Assembly (NCBI GenBank): GCA_008011715.2
Contig: CP136508.1
Coordinates: 2,480,001-2,544,000, forward strand
DNA: 64,000 bases
Direction of reading: 5' to 3'
Source: [Empedobacter] haloabium
Lineage (GTDB): Bacteria; Pseudomonadota; Gammaproteobacteria; Burkholderiales; Burkholderiaceae_D
A program made the translations under genes and the position numbers. Below, piece after piece: positions 34,143-45,282 of this stretch. The notes below the pieces were generated by a model. It had not been told where the DNA came from. It saw nothing but the letters and a program-made list of their open reading frames with translations, and did not search any database. The stretch's first letter is position 1. Every line of letters starts with the position of its first letter.

Positions 34143-34146
<4 letters not shown>
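33001..34146 (+). CDS. entC: Isochorismate synthase
   Basis: 381 residues from ATG 33001, preceded by GAGGTAACG; a GTG at 32968 is a less likely start. The chorismate-binding fold shows FTHSEIRKAVLSRVLEVE, the substrate-binding FQFRIPLASGAELVGVSPELL, GSARRQPD and the closing block VTIRCGTVQGNTIRLFAGAG. It converts chorismate to isochorismate, the first step to 2,3-dihydroxybenzoate. EntC (siderophore) is preferred over MenF because entE, entB and entA follow directly. It overlaps entE by four bases. Confidence 0.93.
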
Positions 34147-35753
<1,607 letters not shown>

Positions 35754-35766
35754 CGACCAAGACATC

Positions 35767-36630
35767 ATGGCGATTCCTGCGATTTCCTCCTATCCGCTGC
35801 CGGCTGCGACCAGCCTCCCCGTCAACCGTGTGCAATGGCACGTCGATCCGCGCCGCGCGGTGCTGCTGGTGCACGACATGCAGGACTACTTCCTGCGCTT
35901 CTACGAGGCCGGCAGCCCGCTGCTGACCACCCTGATCGACCATATCGGCCGCCTGCGTGCCTGGGCCGACGCGGCCGGGGTGCCGGTCGTCTACACGGCC
36001 CAGCCGACCGAGCAGAGTAAAGAAGAGCGCGCGCTGCTGAACGATATGTGGGGCCCGGGCCTGACGACGGCCGACCCCGCGCTGCAGCAGGTCACGGCCG
36101 CGCTGGCGCCGGCGCCGCACGACACGGTGCTGGTGAAATGGCGCTACAGCGCGTTCCAGCGCTCCAACCTGCAGGACCTGATGCGCGAATGGGGCCGCGA
36201 CCAGCTGGTGATCACGGGCGTGTACGCCCACATCGGCTGCATGACGACGGCGCTGGACGCCTTCATGCGCGACATCCAGCCGTTCATGGTGGCGGACGCC
36301 GTAGCCGACTTCTCCGAGCGCGAGCACCGCATGGCGCTGGACTACGTGGCGGGCCGCTGCGGCGCCGTCGTCACGGCCGCGCAGCTGCTGGGCGACGGCG
36401 GCACCGTCGTCGATATCGACTGGCTGCGCGAGCGCCTGGCGCCGGCGCTGGACGACCAGGGCTACGGCGCGGACGAGAACCTGATGGACTATGGCCTCGA
36501 TTCCCTGGAGGTGATGAACCTGGTCGCGGAGCTCGACAAGCGCGGCATCAAGGTCTCGTTCGAGGAACTGGCCGGCACGCCGACGCTGAACGCGTGGTGG
36601 GCGCTGGTCGAGCGCAAGCAGGCCGCCTGA
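35767..36630 (+). CDS. entB: Isochorismatase with aryl carrier domain
   Basis: 287 residues. Residues 1-205 are the isochorismatase fold (LLVHDMQDYFLRF with the catalytic Asp; VITGVYAHIGCMTTALDAF; the GPGLTTADP segment). Residues about 212-285 are an aryl carrier protein with the phosphopantetheine Ser246 in LMDYGLDSLEVMNL. It turns isochorismate into 2,3-dihydro-2,3-dihydroxybenzoate and carries activated DHB to the synthetase. Ser246 needs a phosphopantetheinyl transferase, which is not encoded in this window. Between entE and entA in one operon. Confidence 0.94.
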   Translation: MAIPAISSYPLPAATSLPVNRVQWHVDPRRAVLLVHDMQDYFLRFYEAGSPLLTTLIDHIGRLRAWADAAGVPVVYTAQPTEQSKEERALLNDMWGPGLTTADPALQQVTAALAPAPHDTVLVKWRYSAFQRSNLQDLMREWGRDQLVITGVYAHIGCMTTALDAFMRDIQPFMVADAVADFSEREHRMALDYVAGRCGAVVTAAQLLGDGGTVVDIDWLRERLAPALDDQGYGADENLMDYGLDSLEVMNLVAELDKRGIKVSFEELAGTPTLNAWWALVERKQAA

Positions 36631-36641
36631 GGACAGCCGCC

Positions 36642-37475
36642 ATGATGCTCGCAGACCAGAAGAACCTGGGCACGGCCAGCGCCGAGCGGCCGCAGGCGCC
36701 GCCGGCCCTGCAGTTCGAGGGCCGCCAGGTGTGGGTCACGGGCGCCGGCCGCGGCATCGGTCACCAGATCGCGCTGGCGTTTCGCCAGCTGGGCGCCCGC
36801 GTGGTCGGCATCGACCGCGCCTTCGACCGCGAGGAGGCCGGCCCCGCCGGCAAGCGCTACCCGTTCAAGACCGTCTGCATGGACGTGACGGACCGGGCCC
36901 GCATCGCCGTGGTCTGCCAGCAGCTGCTGACGGAAATGCCGCGCATCGACGTGCTGGTCAATGCCGCCGGCGTGCTGCGCCTCGGCACGCTCGACTCGAC
37001 CACCGTGGAGGACTGGCAGGCCAGCTTCGACATCAACGTCAGCGGCGTGTTCTACCTGCTGCGCGAGCTGATGCCGCAGTTTCGCAAGCAGGGCGCCGGC
37101 TCGATCGTCAACGTGGCCTCGAACGCGGCGCGGGTGCCGCGCATGAACATGCTGGCCTACTGCGCCTCCAAGTCGGCGCTGGTCGGCATGAGCCACTGCG
37201 CGGCGCTGGAGCTGGCGCAGTTCGGCGTGCGCTGCAACGTGGTCTCGCCCGGCTCGACGGACACGCCGATGCTGCGCTCGATGCTGCCGGACGAGCAGGG
37301 CATGCGCCGCACCATCGAGGGCCTGCCGGAGCAATTCAAGCTGGGTATCCCGCTGCGCAAGATCGCCACGGCGCGCGAGGTCGCCAATACCGTGCTGTTC
37401 CTCGCTTCCGACCTGGCCAGCCATATCACGATGCAGGAAGTGGTCGTGGATGGTGGGGCCACCTTGGCCGCTTGA
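36642..37475 (+). CDS. entA: 2,3-dihydro-2,3-dihydroxybenzoate dehydrogenase
   Basis: 277 residues from ATG 36642; the first 25 form a tail without known function. Short-chain dehydrogenase core: VTGAGRGIGHQIALAF (NAD site), NAAGVLRLG, active-site AYCASKSALVG (Tyr-Lys) and PGSTDTPMLRSMLP. It oxidises the EntB product to 2,3-dihydroxybenzoate with NAD. Its place directly behind entB fixes the assignment. A paired palindrome (37513-37595) separates it from the RND genes, so transcription may partly stop there. Confidence 0.93.
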   Translation: MMLADQKNLGTASAERPQAPPALQFEGRQVWVTGAGRGIGHQIALAFRQLGARVVGIDRAFDREEAGPAGKRYPFKTVCMDVTDRARIAVVCQQLLTEMPRIDVLVNAAGVLRLGTLDSTTVEDWQASFDINVSGVFYLLRELMPQFRKQGAGSIVNVASNAARVPRMNMLAYCASKSALVGMSHCAALELAQFGVRCNVVSPGSTDTPMLRSMLPDEQGMRRTIEGLPEQFKLGIPLRKIATAREVANTVLFLASDLASHITMQEVVVDGGATLAA

Positions 37476-37512
37476 GGTTTGATTACCAGCACGCCACCAA
37501 CGCCACAGGCTT

Positions 37513-37595
37513 GGGGTCTGTCCCTTCGGGACTGACCCCGGTTTTCCAGGTTGGCCGCTGAAAACCGGGGACAGTCCCCGCTGGGGACAGTCCCC
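37513..37595. repeat. Composite palindromes (type B)
   Basis: Palindrome GGGGTCTGTCCC-TTC-GGGACTGACCCC (37513-37539), then GGTTTTC/GAAAACC arms spanning 37540-37565, and two copies of GGGGACAGTCCCC at 37567-37579 and 37583-37595. Lies in the gap between entA and the RND adaptor gene. Confidence 0.75.
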
Positions 37596-37624
37596 AACCC
37601 TTGAAACGATAACGAGACACCAAG

Positions 37625-38782
37625 ATGCAAAACTTCCCCCGCCACCTGCCCGCCCTGGCAACCCTGCTGCTGGCCGCCTGCGGCGAGCCGCCGGCCGCGC
37701 CGCCGGCGCCACCGAAGCCGCAGGTCGCCGTCGTCACCGTGCGCCAGGAAGCCGTGCCGCTGCGCGCCGAGTTGCCCGGCCGCGTCACCGCGCTGCGCGT
37801 CTCGGAAGTGCGCCCGCAGGTGGGCGGCGTGATCGTGCGGCGCCACTTCGAGGAAGGTTCCGACGTCAAGGCCGGCGCGCTGCTGTACGAGATCGGCAGC
37901 GACAGCTATGCGGCGCGCCAGGAGCAGGCGGCCGCCGAGCTGGCGATCGAGCAGGCCGCGCTGGTCAACCTGCGCATCATCGCGGAACGCTACCGCCGCC
38001 TGATCGACAGCAAGACCGTCACCCAGCAGGACCACGACCTGGCCCAGGCCAATTACGAACAGGGCCTGGCCCGCGTCAAGGCGCGCCAGGCGGCGCTGCG
38101 CACGGCGCAGATCGACCTGCAGCGCACGCAGATCCGCGCACCCATCGCCGGGCGCATCGGCCGCGCCGCCGTCACCGAGGGTGCGCTGGTCGCCAGCGAG
38201 CAGGCCGAACCGCTGGCGCGCATCCAGCAGGTCGATCCGATCCTGGTCGACGTCGTGCAGTCCAGCCAACAGCTGACGCAGCTGAAGCGTCGCCTCGGCA
38301 GCGGTGCCCTGCAGCCGGGCAAGGCCGCCGTCACCTTGCTGCTGGAGGACGGCCAGCCGTACCCGCACGCGGGCGTGCTGAAATTCACCGAGATGAACGT
38401 GGACGGCGCCACCGGTTCCGTCACCCTGCGTGCCAGCTTCCCCAACCCGGACGGTTTGCTGATGCCGGGCATGTACGTGCGCGCCCGCGTCGAGCAGGGC
38501 GTGCAGCCGGATGCCGTGCGGCTGCCGCAGCAGGCCGTGCGCCATAACGAACGCAACGAGGCCACCGCCCTGGTGGTCGGGAGCGACGGCAAGGTGGAGC
38601 AGCGCGTGCTCGACCTGATCGGCAGCGACGCCGGCCTGTGGTCGGCCCGCGCCGGCCTGAAGGCGGGCGACAAGGTCATCGTCGAAGGCGGCAACAAGGT
38701 GGCGCCCGGCACGGCTGTCAGCGTGACGGAATGGCAGGGCCGCCCGGCGGCGGCCAGCGCCGCGGTGCCAAAGGAGGGCTGA
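37625..38782 (+). CDS. RND efflux periplasmic adaptor lipoprotein
   Basis: 385 residues. Lipoprotein signal with lipobox LLAAC (Cys19) and a Pro/Ala-rich tether. Then the membrane-fusion layout: barrel-sandwich strand GRVTALRVSEVRPQVGGVIV, paired helical hairpin (about residues 95-165), the conserved LQRTQIRAPIAGRIGRAAVTEG half-lipoyl part, and the C-terminal barrel. Like AcrA/MexA it bridges an inner-membrane pump to an outer-membrane factor. It is followed after one base by the pump gene. Within a siderophore locus, export or recycling of siderophore is likely but unproven. Confidence 0.9.
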   Translation: MQNFPRHLPALATLLLAACGEPPAAPPAPPKPQVAVVTVRQEAVPLRAELPGRVTALRVSEVRPQVGGVIVRRHFEEGSDVKAGALLYEIGSDSYAARQEQAAAELAIEQAALVNLRIIAERYRRLIDSKTVTQQDHDLAQANYEQGLARVKARQAALRTAQIDLQRTQIRAPIAGRIGRAAVTEGALVASEQAEPLARIQQVDPILVDVVQSSQQLTQLKRRLGSGALQPGKAAVTLLLEDGQPYPHAGVLKFTEMNVDGATGSVTLRASFPNPDGLLMPGMYVRARVEQGVQPDAVRLPQQAVRHNERNEATALVVGSDGKVEQRVLDLIGSDAGLWSARAGLKAGDKVIVEGGNKVAPGTAVSVTEWQGRPAAASAAVPKEG

Positions 38783-38783
38783 C

Positions 38784-41700
38784 GTGCTGGCGCGCTTCTT
38801 TATCGAACGGCCCGTGCTGGCCTGGGTGCTGGCGGTCGTGCTGATGCTGGCCGGCGGCGTGGCGCTGTGGCGCATGCCGGTGGCGCAGTACCCGGACATC
38901 GCGCCGCCCGTCGTGCGCGTGGCCGCCATGTATCCGGGCGCCTCGGCCACGGTGGTGGAAAACGCCGTCACGCAGGTGCTGGAGCAGGAGCTCAAGGGCG
39001 TCGAGGGACTGCTGTACTTCGACGCGGCCAGCAATTCCTCCGGCGAGGCGGAGCTGATGCTGACGTTCCGCCAGGGCCTCGACCCGATGCTGGCCCAGCT
39101 GCAGGTACAGAACAAGGTGAACCAGGTGGCCTACCGGTTGCCACGCGCGGTGCAGCAGAACGGCCTGACCGTCAGCGCGCTGCAGAACAGCTTCCTGATG
39201 GTGGCGGTGTTCGCCGACCGCAGCGGGCGGCTCTCCGACGCCGACCTGGCCGACTGGATGAGCGGGCAGGTGGTCGATGCCGTCAGCCGCGTGCCCGGCG
39301 TGGGCCAGGTGCGCAACTTCGGCGCGCCGTATGCGATGCGCATCTGGCTCGACCCGCACAAGCTGCACAGCTTCGGCCTGATGCCGGGCGACGTCATCGC
39401 CGCGATCGAGGCGCAGAACACCGAGGTGCCGGTGGGCGAACTGGGCGCGCGCCCGTCCGCTGCGGGCCAGCAGATCAACGTCAGCGTGACCGCGCTGTCG
39501 CGCCTGCGCACGCCGCAGCAGTTCCGCTCCCTCGTCGTCAAGACGGGCGCCGATGGCGCCGCCGTGCGCATCGAGGACGTGGCGCGGGTGGAGATCGGCA
39601 GCGAAAGCTACGGCAGCACGTCGCGCCTGGACGGCCGGCCCGCTTCCGGCTTCGCGGTGCTGCTGGCGCCGGGCGCCAACGCCCTGACGACGGCGGCCGG
39701 CGTGCGCGAACGCATCGCTGCGCTGGCGCTGCCGCCCGGCGTCGAGGTCACCTATCCGGAAGACGCCACCCGCTTCGTCAAGCGCTCCATCGCCAAGGTG
39801 GCGATGACCCTGGCGGAAGCCGTGGTGCTGGTGGGCGCCGTCATGTTCCTGTTCCTGGGCGGCTGGCGTGCCACGCTGGTGCCGCTGGTGACGGTGCCCG
39901 TCGTGTTGCTGGGCACCTGCGCCGTGCTGGCGCTGTGCGGTTATTCCGTCAACACGCTGACCCTGTTCGGCATGGTGCTGGCGATCGGCCTGCTGGTGGA
40001 CGATTCCATCGTCGTGGTCGAAAACGTCGAGCGCACGATGCACGAGCAGGGCCTGGACGCGCGCGCCGCCACGCTGGTGTCGATGCGCGGCATCACGGGG
40101 GCGCTGGCCGGTATCGCGCTGGTGCTGGGCGCCGTGTTCGTGCCGATGGCCTTCTTCCCCGGCTCGGTCGGCGTGATCTACCGCCAGTTCGCCGTCACGC
40201 TGGTGACCGCGATGGCGCTGTCCGTCCTCGTTGCCGTCGTGCTGACGCCGGTGCTGTGCGCCGGCCTGTTGCGTCCGGCCGCGCACGAACACGCGCTGGC
40301 GCGCCTGCAGCACCGGCTGCAGGCTCGTTACGACGGCATCCTGGCCCGGCTGCTGGGCCGTCCGCTGCGCTGGCTGCTGGTCTACGGCGCGCTGCTGGCC
40401 ATCGCGGCGCATGCGTACACGCGCCTGCCGACGGCCTTCCTGCCGGAAGACGACCAGGGCACGGTGATGGTGCGCTTCGCGCTGCCGCCGGGCGCGCCGT
40501 ACGAGCGCACCGCGGCGCTGGCGGCGCAGGTGGAGCAGTACTTCCTGCGCGAGGAGAAGGCCAATGTCGACAATATCTACACGATCGCCGGTTTCGGCAA
40601 CAACGGCGGCGGCCAGAATGCCGGCATGGCGTTCGTCGCGCTGAAGGAGTGGGAACGGCGCGGGGCCGGCGAGCACACGGCGCAGGCCATCGCCGCGCGC
40701 GCCACCCTGGCGCTGGGACAGTTGGCCGATGCGCGCGTGTTCGCCATGGTGCCGCCGCCGATCGACGGCCTGGGGCAGGCCGGCGGCCTGGAATTCTGGC
40801 TGCAGGACGCGGCCGGCCATGGCGCCGCCGCGCTGAACGCCGCCGCCGCGAGCCTGTCGGAACAGGCCGGCCAGCTGCCCGGCATGCTGTACGTGGACGC
40901 CGATGGCGGCCTCGATGCGCCGCAGCTGCGCATCGATATCGACCAGGTGCGTGCCCGCACGCTGGGCCTGGCGCTGGACGACGTCAACCAGACCCTGGGC
41001 GCCGCCTGGGGCGGCAGCTACGTCAACGACTTCATCGACCGCGGCCGCATCCGCCGCGTGCTGGTGCAGGCCGACGCGCCGTACCGCGCCGCGCCGGAAG
41101 ACCTGCAGCATTGGTTCGTGCGCGGCACCAGTGGTGCGATGACGCCGCTTTCCGCCTTCGCCAGCACGCGCTGGGACGCCGGCCCCGGCCAGCTGCGCCG
41201 CTTCAACGGCATGCCGGCGATCCAGCTGTCCGCCGCGGCGGCGCCTGGGGCAAGTTCCGGCCCGCTGATGGATGGGGTCGAGCGCCTGGCCGCCGCACAG
41301 CCGGGCATGGCGCTGTCCTGGAGCGGCTTGTCGTACCAGGACCGGCTGTCGGCCGGCCAGGCGCCGCTGCTGTATTGCGCCTCGGTGCTGTTCGTGTTCC
41401 TGTGCCTGGCCGCGCTGTACGGCAGCTGGTCGATTCCATTTTCCGTGCTGCTGGCGATCCCGCTGGGCGTGCTGGGCGCCGTGGCCGGCGCCTGGCTGGG
41501 CGGCATGCAGCGCGACATCTTCTTCCAGGTGGGCGTGCTGACCACCGTCGGCCTGTCGGCCAAGAACGCCATCCTGATCGTCGAATTCGCCGAGCATGCG
41601 CGCCGCGCAGGCAGCACTGCGCTGGCGGCCGTGGCCCAGGCCGCGGCGCAGCGGCTGCGCCCCATCGTCATGACCTCGCTGGCGTTCGGCGCCGGCATCG

Positions 41701-41888
41701 TGCCGCTGCTGCTGGCCAGCGGTCCGGGCGCGGCCGCGCAGCGCGCCATCGGCGCCAGCGTGCTGGGCGGCGTACTGTCCGCCACCTTGCTGGGCATATT
41801 CCTGATTCCGTTGTGCTACCTGCTGGTCGCGCGCTTCGCGCCATCCGCGGGCCGCGCAGCTTCCACTGTTTCCGTCATTCCCGCCTGA
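38784..41888 (+). CDS. RND-family efflux pump (HAE-1 type, AcrB-like)
   Basis: 1034 residues from a GTG with AAGGAGG upstream. N-terminus FFIERPVLAWVLAVVLMLAG is typical, with 12 membrane segments and two large periplasmic loops. The proton-relay pair Asp406-Asp407 lies in AIGLLVDDSIVVVENVER, and the FFPGSVG motif follows. In AcrB, TM10 carries an essential Lys; here AKNAILIVEFAE at 929-940 has it. A TolC-like channel is not next to it; the one at 24725 or an external one may serve. HAE-1 pumps export amphipathic molecules, including enterobactin in E. coli. Confidence 0.92.
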   Translation: MLARFFIERPVLAWVLAVVLMLAGGVALWRMPVAQYPDIAPPVVRVAAMYPGASATVVENAVTQVLEQELKGVEGLLYFDAASNSSGEAELMLTFRQGLDPMLAQLQVQNKVNQVAYRLPRAVQQNGLTVSALQNSFLMVAVFADRSGRLSDADLADWMSGQVVDAVSRVPGVGQVRNFGAPYAMRIWLDPHKLHSFGLMPGDVIAAIEAQNTEVPVGELGARPSAAGQQINVSVTALSRLRTPQQFRSLVVKTGADGAAVRIEDVARVEIGSESYGSTSRLDGRPASGFAVLLAPGANALTTAAGVRERIAALALPPGVEVTYPEDATRFVKRSIAKVAMTLAEAVVLVGAVMFLFLGGWRATLVPLVTVPVVLLGTCAVLALCGYSVNTLTLFGMVLAIGLLVDDSIVVVENVERTMHEQGLDARAATLVSMRGITGALAGIALVLGAVFVPMAFFPGSVGVIYRQFAVTLVTAMALSVLVAVVLTPVLCAGLLRPAAHEHALARLQHRLQARYDGILARLLGRPLRWLLVYGALLAIAAHAYTRLPTAFLPEDDQGTVMVRFALPPGAPYERTAALAAQVEQYFLREEKANVDNIYTIAGFGNNGGGQNAGMAFVALKEWERRGAGEHTAQAIAARATLALGQLADARVFAMVPPPIDGLGQAGGLEFWLQDAAGHGAAALNAAAASLSEQAGQLPGMLYVDADGGLDAPQLRIDIDQVRARTLGLALDDVNQTLGAAWGGSYVNDFIDRGRIRRVLVQADAPYRAAPEDLQHWFVRGTSGAMTPLSAFASTRWDAGPGQLRRFNGMPAIQLSAAAAPGASSGPLMDGVERLAAAQPGMALSWSGLSYQDRLSAGQAPLLYCASVLFVFLCLAALYGSWSIPFSVLLAIPLGVLGAVAGAWLGGMQRDIFFQVGVLTTVGLSAKNAILIVEFAEHARRAGSTALAAVAQAAAQRLRPIVMTSLAFGAGIVPLLLASGPGAAAQRAIGASVLGGVLSATLLGIFLIPLCYLLVARFAPSAGRAASTVSVIPA

Positions 41889-41890
41889 GC

Positions 41891-42145
41891 ATGAACCTCC
41901 TTTTCCTGATTCTTGGCACGGCCGGCTGCGCCGTGCTGTATCTCTCCCACCGTCACCAGGGCTGGCTGCGCCAGCCGCTGCCTTCCGCCGCCCGAGTGGC
42001 AGGCGTGCTGCTGCTGGCGGCGTCGCTGGCCGCTGCGCTGGCCGCATGGACGCCGCTGACGGCCGTCTTCGCGTGGCTGGTGCTGGCCATGCTGGCCTGG
42101 GGCCTGCTGCCGTTCGCCGCGCTGTTGCGCCGGAGGGCGCCATGA
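41891..42145 (+). CDS. Small membrane protein (DUF3325-like)
   Basis: 84 residues from ATG 41891, two bases after the pump stop. Three hydrophobic segments (1-16, 35-50, 55-78) around a charged stretch (LSHRHQGWLRQPLP). The size, order of segments and neighbours resemble DUF3325 proteins that accompany PepSY-type iron-uptake genes; identification is by memory. It overlaps the next gene by four bases. Likely a helper of the PepSY protein at 42437 in the inner membrane. Confidence 0.7.
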   Translation: MNLLFLILGTAGCAVLYLSHRHQGWLRQPLPSAARVAGVLLLAASLAAALAAWTPLTAVFAWLVLAMLAWGLLPFAALLRRRAP

Positions 42146-42435
42146 ACGCCGAGGTGAAGCGCGCGCCGATCCGGCCGGACTGGTGGTCGAAGACCTTTGC
42201 CGGCGCCGTGCTGGGCGTCACGCTGGCCTTCGCCTTGGCTGGCGTGTTTGCCTGGGCTGGCCCGGGCGGCATCGCCGCGCCGGACAAGTCGCAGTTCGTC
42301 ATGTGGCTGATCGCGCCGCTGTGGTTGACCGTGTTCGGCTTCGTCTGGCTGTTCCGCAGCGGTATCCAGGCCATGCTGTGGCTGGGCGGCGCCAACCTGC
42401 TGGCGTGGGGCCTGCTGTTCTGGGTGAGGGGCTGA
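42142..42435 (+). CDS. Small membrane protein (DUF3649-like)
   Basis: 97 residues from ATG 42142, overlapping the previous stop. A cytoplasmic start with a basic segment (VKRAPIRPDWWSK) is followed by three membrane segments (TFAGAVLGVTLAFALAGVFA, FVMWLIAPLWLTVFGFVWLF, AMLWLGGANLLAWGLLFWV). Small proteins of this type travel with DUF3325 and PepSY-associated genes in siderophore loci of Pseudomonas and Burkholderiales. Exact role unknown. The next gene starts one base after the stop. Confidence 0.7.
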   Translation: MNAEVKRAPIRPDWWSKTFAGAVLGVTLAFALAGVFAWAGPGGIAAPDKSQFVMWLIAPLWLTVFGFVWLFRSGIQAMLWLGGANLLAWGLLFWVRG

Positions 42436-42436
42436 C

Positions 42437-44086
42437 ATGAAAATTCGCAGCGATATCCTGAGGGTCTACCAGGCCGTGCACACGTGGGGCGGCATCTGCG
42501 CCGGCATGCTGCTGTTCATCGGCTTCTTCGGCGGCGCCCTGACCATGTTCAAGGGCCCGCTGGAGCGCTGGGTCAGCGCGCCCGTGGTGCCGGTACAGCA
42601 GCTGGCGCCGGCCCAGGTGGACCGGGTGGTGGCAAGCGTGCTGGCGCAATACCCGGCCGCGCGCGAGGAATTCACCCTGCACGTAACGCGTCACGAGGAT
42701 GCGCCGGCACCGGTCAGCTGGCAGGCCGGCGAATCGGGCCACGAGATCGACCTGGGCCTGGTGCGCTGGCAGGCCACGCTGGATGGCGACGGCAAGCTGG
42801 CCGTCACGCAGCAGCAGCCTTCGCTGCTGGCCGAGTTGATCGACATGCTGCACCGTACCGGCGGCATTCCCGGCACCCTGGGCGAGGAATACCTGGGCAT
42901 CTACGTGATGGGCGTGGCGGGCGTGCTGTACTTCCTGGCGCTGGTCTCGGGCGTGATCCTGCTGCTGCCTACCCTGGTGAAGGATTTCTTCGCGCTGCGG
43001 CCGGGCAAGAACCGCAAGCGCTTCTGGCTGGACGCCCACAACATCCTGGGCATCACCAGCCTGCCGTTCCACATCGTGATCAGCTTTACGGTGGTCGTAT
43101 TCGCGTTCCACGACCAGTTCTACGATGGCCTGCGCGGCATCGTCTACCGCGACCAGCCGATGTTTGCGCCGCCTGCCATCGGCGCCACGCCGCGCGACGC
43201 CACCAAGCTGCTGCCGGCCAGTGAACTGGTACGGCGCGTGCAGCGGCAGGCGCCCGGCTTCGAGGTGACGGAGCTCCTGTACATGGGCGTGGAGTCGCCG
43301 CGCCCCATCGTGCGCGCCGCCGTCGCCAGCCCGCGCCACCTGGTGCAGGCCGCCGAGACGGGCTTCGTCATCATCCAGCCATACTCCGGCGCGATCCTCA
43401 GCACCAGCATGCTGCCGGGGCAGGGCAACACGTGGAGCTCCCTGGTGGCGCCGTTCTTCGCGCTGCACTTCGGCAGCTATGGCGGCATGACGGTGCGCTG
43501 GCTGTACTTCGCCTTCGGCCTCGCGGGCGCCGCGCTGTTCTACACGGGCAACCTGCTGTGGATCGAGAAGCGCCGCAAGAACCAGCTCAAGAACGGTCCC
43601 TTGCCGGCGCAGCCGCGGCGCACCGCGAATATCGCCGCCGCCACGGTGGGCGTGTGCCTGGGCAGCATGGCCGGTGTTGGCGCCTGCCTGGTGGCCGCCA
43701 AATGGCTGCATGCGTTCGGCGCCCACGGCAATGGCGCCTACCTGACGGTCTATTACACCGTGTTCCTGGCTTGCGTGGCCTGGGCGTTCCTGCGCGGTGC
43801 GGCACGTGCCGGCAGCGAGCTGTTGTGGACCTGCGCGCTGGCGGCGGCGGCCATACCGGCCACCAGCCTGGTCGCCGCGCTGGTGCCGGCATCGGGCATG
43901 TGGGCCCATACCAGCCCCGCGACCCTGGGCGTGGATGGCACCGCACTCCTGCTGGCCGCCGCGTTCGCCTGGGCTGCGCGCAGGGCGGCACGCCGTGCGA
44001 GCGATGGTGCGCTCGACAGCGTCTGGTCGGCGGCGCCCGCGCCGGCGGTCGTGGCAGCGGAACCGGCCCGGCGGGTGGGCACGTGA
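42437..44086 (+). CDS. PepSY-associated membrane protein (putative ferric-siderophore reductase, FoxB/FsrB-like)
   Basis: 549 residues with an N-terminal membrane segment (HTWGGICAGMLLFIGFFGGA), a periplasmic loop, a central pair of spans with conserved His residues (LDAHNILGITSLPFHIVISF, then VFAFHDQFYDG), a PepSY-like loop and four or five further C-terminal spans. Proteins of this class bind haem via His and reduce ferric siderophores in the periplasm or inner membrane. It is last in the small membrane-protein cluster; the esterase gene overlaps its stop. The family call is fairly secure, the reductase role less so. Confidence 0.8.
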   Translation: MKIRSDILRVYQAVHTWGGICAGMLLFIGFFGGALTMFKGPLERWVSAPVVPVQQLAPAQVDRVVASVLAQYPAAREEFTLHVTRHEDAPAPVSWQAGESGHEIDLGLVRWQATLDGDGKLAVTQQQPSLLAELIDMLHRTGGIPGTLGEEYLGIYVMGVAGVLYFLALVSGVILLLPTLVKDFFALRPGKNRKRFWLDAHNILGITSLPFHIVISFTVVVFAFHDQFYDGLRGIVYRDQPMFAPPAIGATPRDATKLLPASELVRRVQRQAPGFEVTELLYMGVESPRPIVRAAVASPRHLVQAAETGFVIIQPYSGAILSTSMLPGQGNTWSSLVAPFFALHFGSYGGMTVRWLYFAFGLAGAALFYTGNLLWIEKRRKNQLKNGPLPAQPRRTANIAAATVGVCLGSMAGVGACLVAAKWLHAFGAHGNGAYLTVYYTVFLACVAWAFLRGAARAGSELLWTCALAAAAIPATSLVAALVPASGMWAHTSPATLGVDGTALLLAAAFAWAARRAARRASDGALDSVWSAAPAPAVVAAEPARRVGT

Positions 44087-45282
44087 ACACGCTGCACCTG
44101 CTGGACCGGCCCGACCTGGGCAGCACCGCCTGGTGGCAGGACGTCGCCGCTGTCGGCACGCCGCTGCGCCGCGGACGAACCGACGGCGACGTCGAGCTGG
44201 CGTTCCTGTGGCGCGGCACCGCATGCGCGGCGGTGTGCATCGACGTCTACTCGCACACGCCGCACCCGGTGACGCAACGCACGCACCTGCAGCGCGTCGG
44301 CACGACCGACGTCTGGCTGTGGCGCACCGCATTGCCGGCGGACTGGCGCGGCAGCTATTTCCTGCTGCCGCTGGCGCCCGGGCAGCAGGCCCCGGACGAA
44401 CGTGCCGCCGTCCGGCGCTGGTGGATCGACCTGATGGAACGCCAGGCCAGCGCCGACCCGCTCAATCCGCTGCCGCCGCACGGTACCGGCTGGGGCGTGC
44501 CGCTGTCGCCGTTGCTGCTGGCCGAGGCGCCGGTGCACGACGCCTGGCGCGACGCACCCGATACGGATGGCGTGACGGCGCAGCGCTGGCGCAGCGACCG
44601 GCTGGACACGGCACGCGACGTCTGGCGACTGCGCACCGGCCCGGACGACGCGGCTCCCGCGCTGGTCCTGCTGCTGGACGGCCAGTACTGGGCGCGCCAG
44701 ATGCCGATCGCGGGCGCCCTGCGCCGGCTGACGGCGCAGGGCGTGCTGCCGCCGGCGGTCTATGTGCTGGTCGATGCCGTCAACCCGGCGCTGCGCGGCC
44801 AGGAACTGCCGTGCAACGAGGCGTTCTGGCTGGCCGTACGCGAGGAATTGCTGACCCAGGTCTATCCGTACGCCATCGACCCGCGCCGCACCGTCGTCGC
44901 GGGACAGAGCTATGGCGGCCTGGCCGCGCTGTACGCGGCGCTGCGCTGGCCGGACTGCTTCGGCTGTGCGCTGAGCCAGTCCGGCTCGTTTTGGTGGCCG
45001 GAGCCGGACCGCAGCGAGGGCGACGGCTGGCTGGCGCAGCAGGTCCGTGCCGGCCTCGGTGGCGGTGCCCGCATCCGCGCTCTGCTGGAAGTGGGCTGCT
45101 ACGAGACCGAGATGACCGGCGTGAACCGCGCGATGGCCGGTGCGCTGGCCGATGCGGGGCACGCGGTCGAGTACCGCCAGGTGCGCGGCGGCCATGACTG
45201 GATCTGCTGGCGCGACGGGCTGCTGGACGGCCTGGCGCGCCTCTTGAACGACACAACGACACAACAGGAACTAGAACCATGA
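44083..45282 (+). CDS. fes: Enterobactin/ferric siderophore esterase, Fes-like
   Basis: 399 residues from a GTG overlapping the PepSY stop. Residues 1-150 are the N-terminal beta domain of Fes ([20 protein letters not shown], then RGSYFLLPL). The C-terminal alpha/beta hydrolase holds the nucleophile in [20 protein letters not shown], the Asp region in [14 protein letters not shown], and the catalytic His in [14 protein letters not shown]. Fes hydrolyses the ester bonds of ferric trilactone catecholates in the cytoplasm, releasing iron. This agrees with a Ser-containing, ester-linked siderophore here. It overlaps the MbtH gene. Confidence 0.88.
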   Translation: MNTLHLLDRPDLGSTAWWQDVAAVGTPLRRGRTDGDVELAFLWRGTACAAVCIDVYSHTPHPVTQRTHLQRVGTTDVWLWRTALPADWRGSYFLLPLAPGQQAPDERAAVRRWWIDLMERQASADPLNPLPPHGTGWGVPLSPLLLAEAPVHDAWRDAPDTDGVTAQRWRSDRLDTARDVWRLRTGPDDAAPALVLLLDGQYWARQMPIAGALRRLTAQGVLPPAVYVLVDAVNPALRGQELPCNEAFWLAVREELLTQVYPYAIDPRRTVVAGQSYGGLAALYAALRWPDCFGCALSQSGSFWWPEPDRSEGDGWLAQQVRAGLGGGARIRALLEVGCYETEMTGVNRAMAGALADAGHAVEYRQVRGGHDWICWRDGLLDGLARLLNDTTTQQELEP

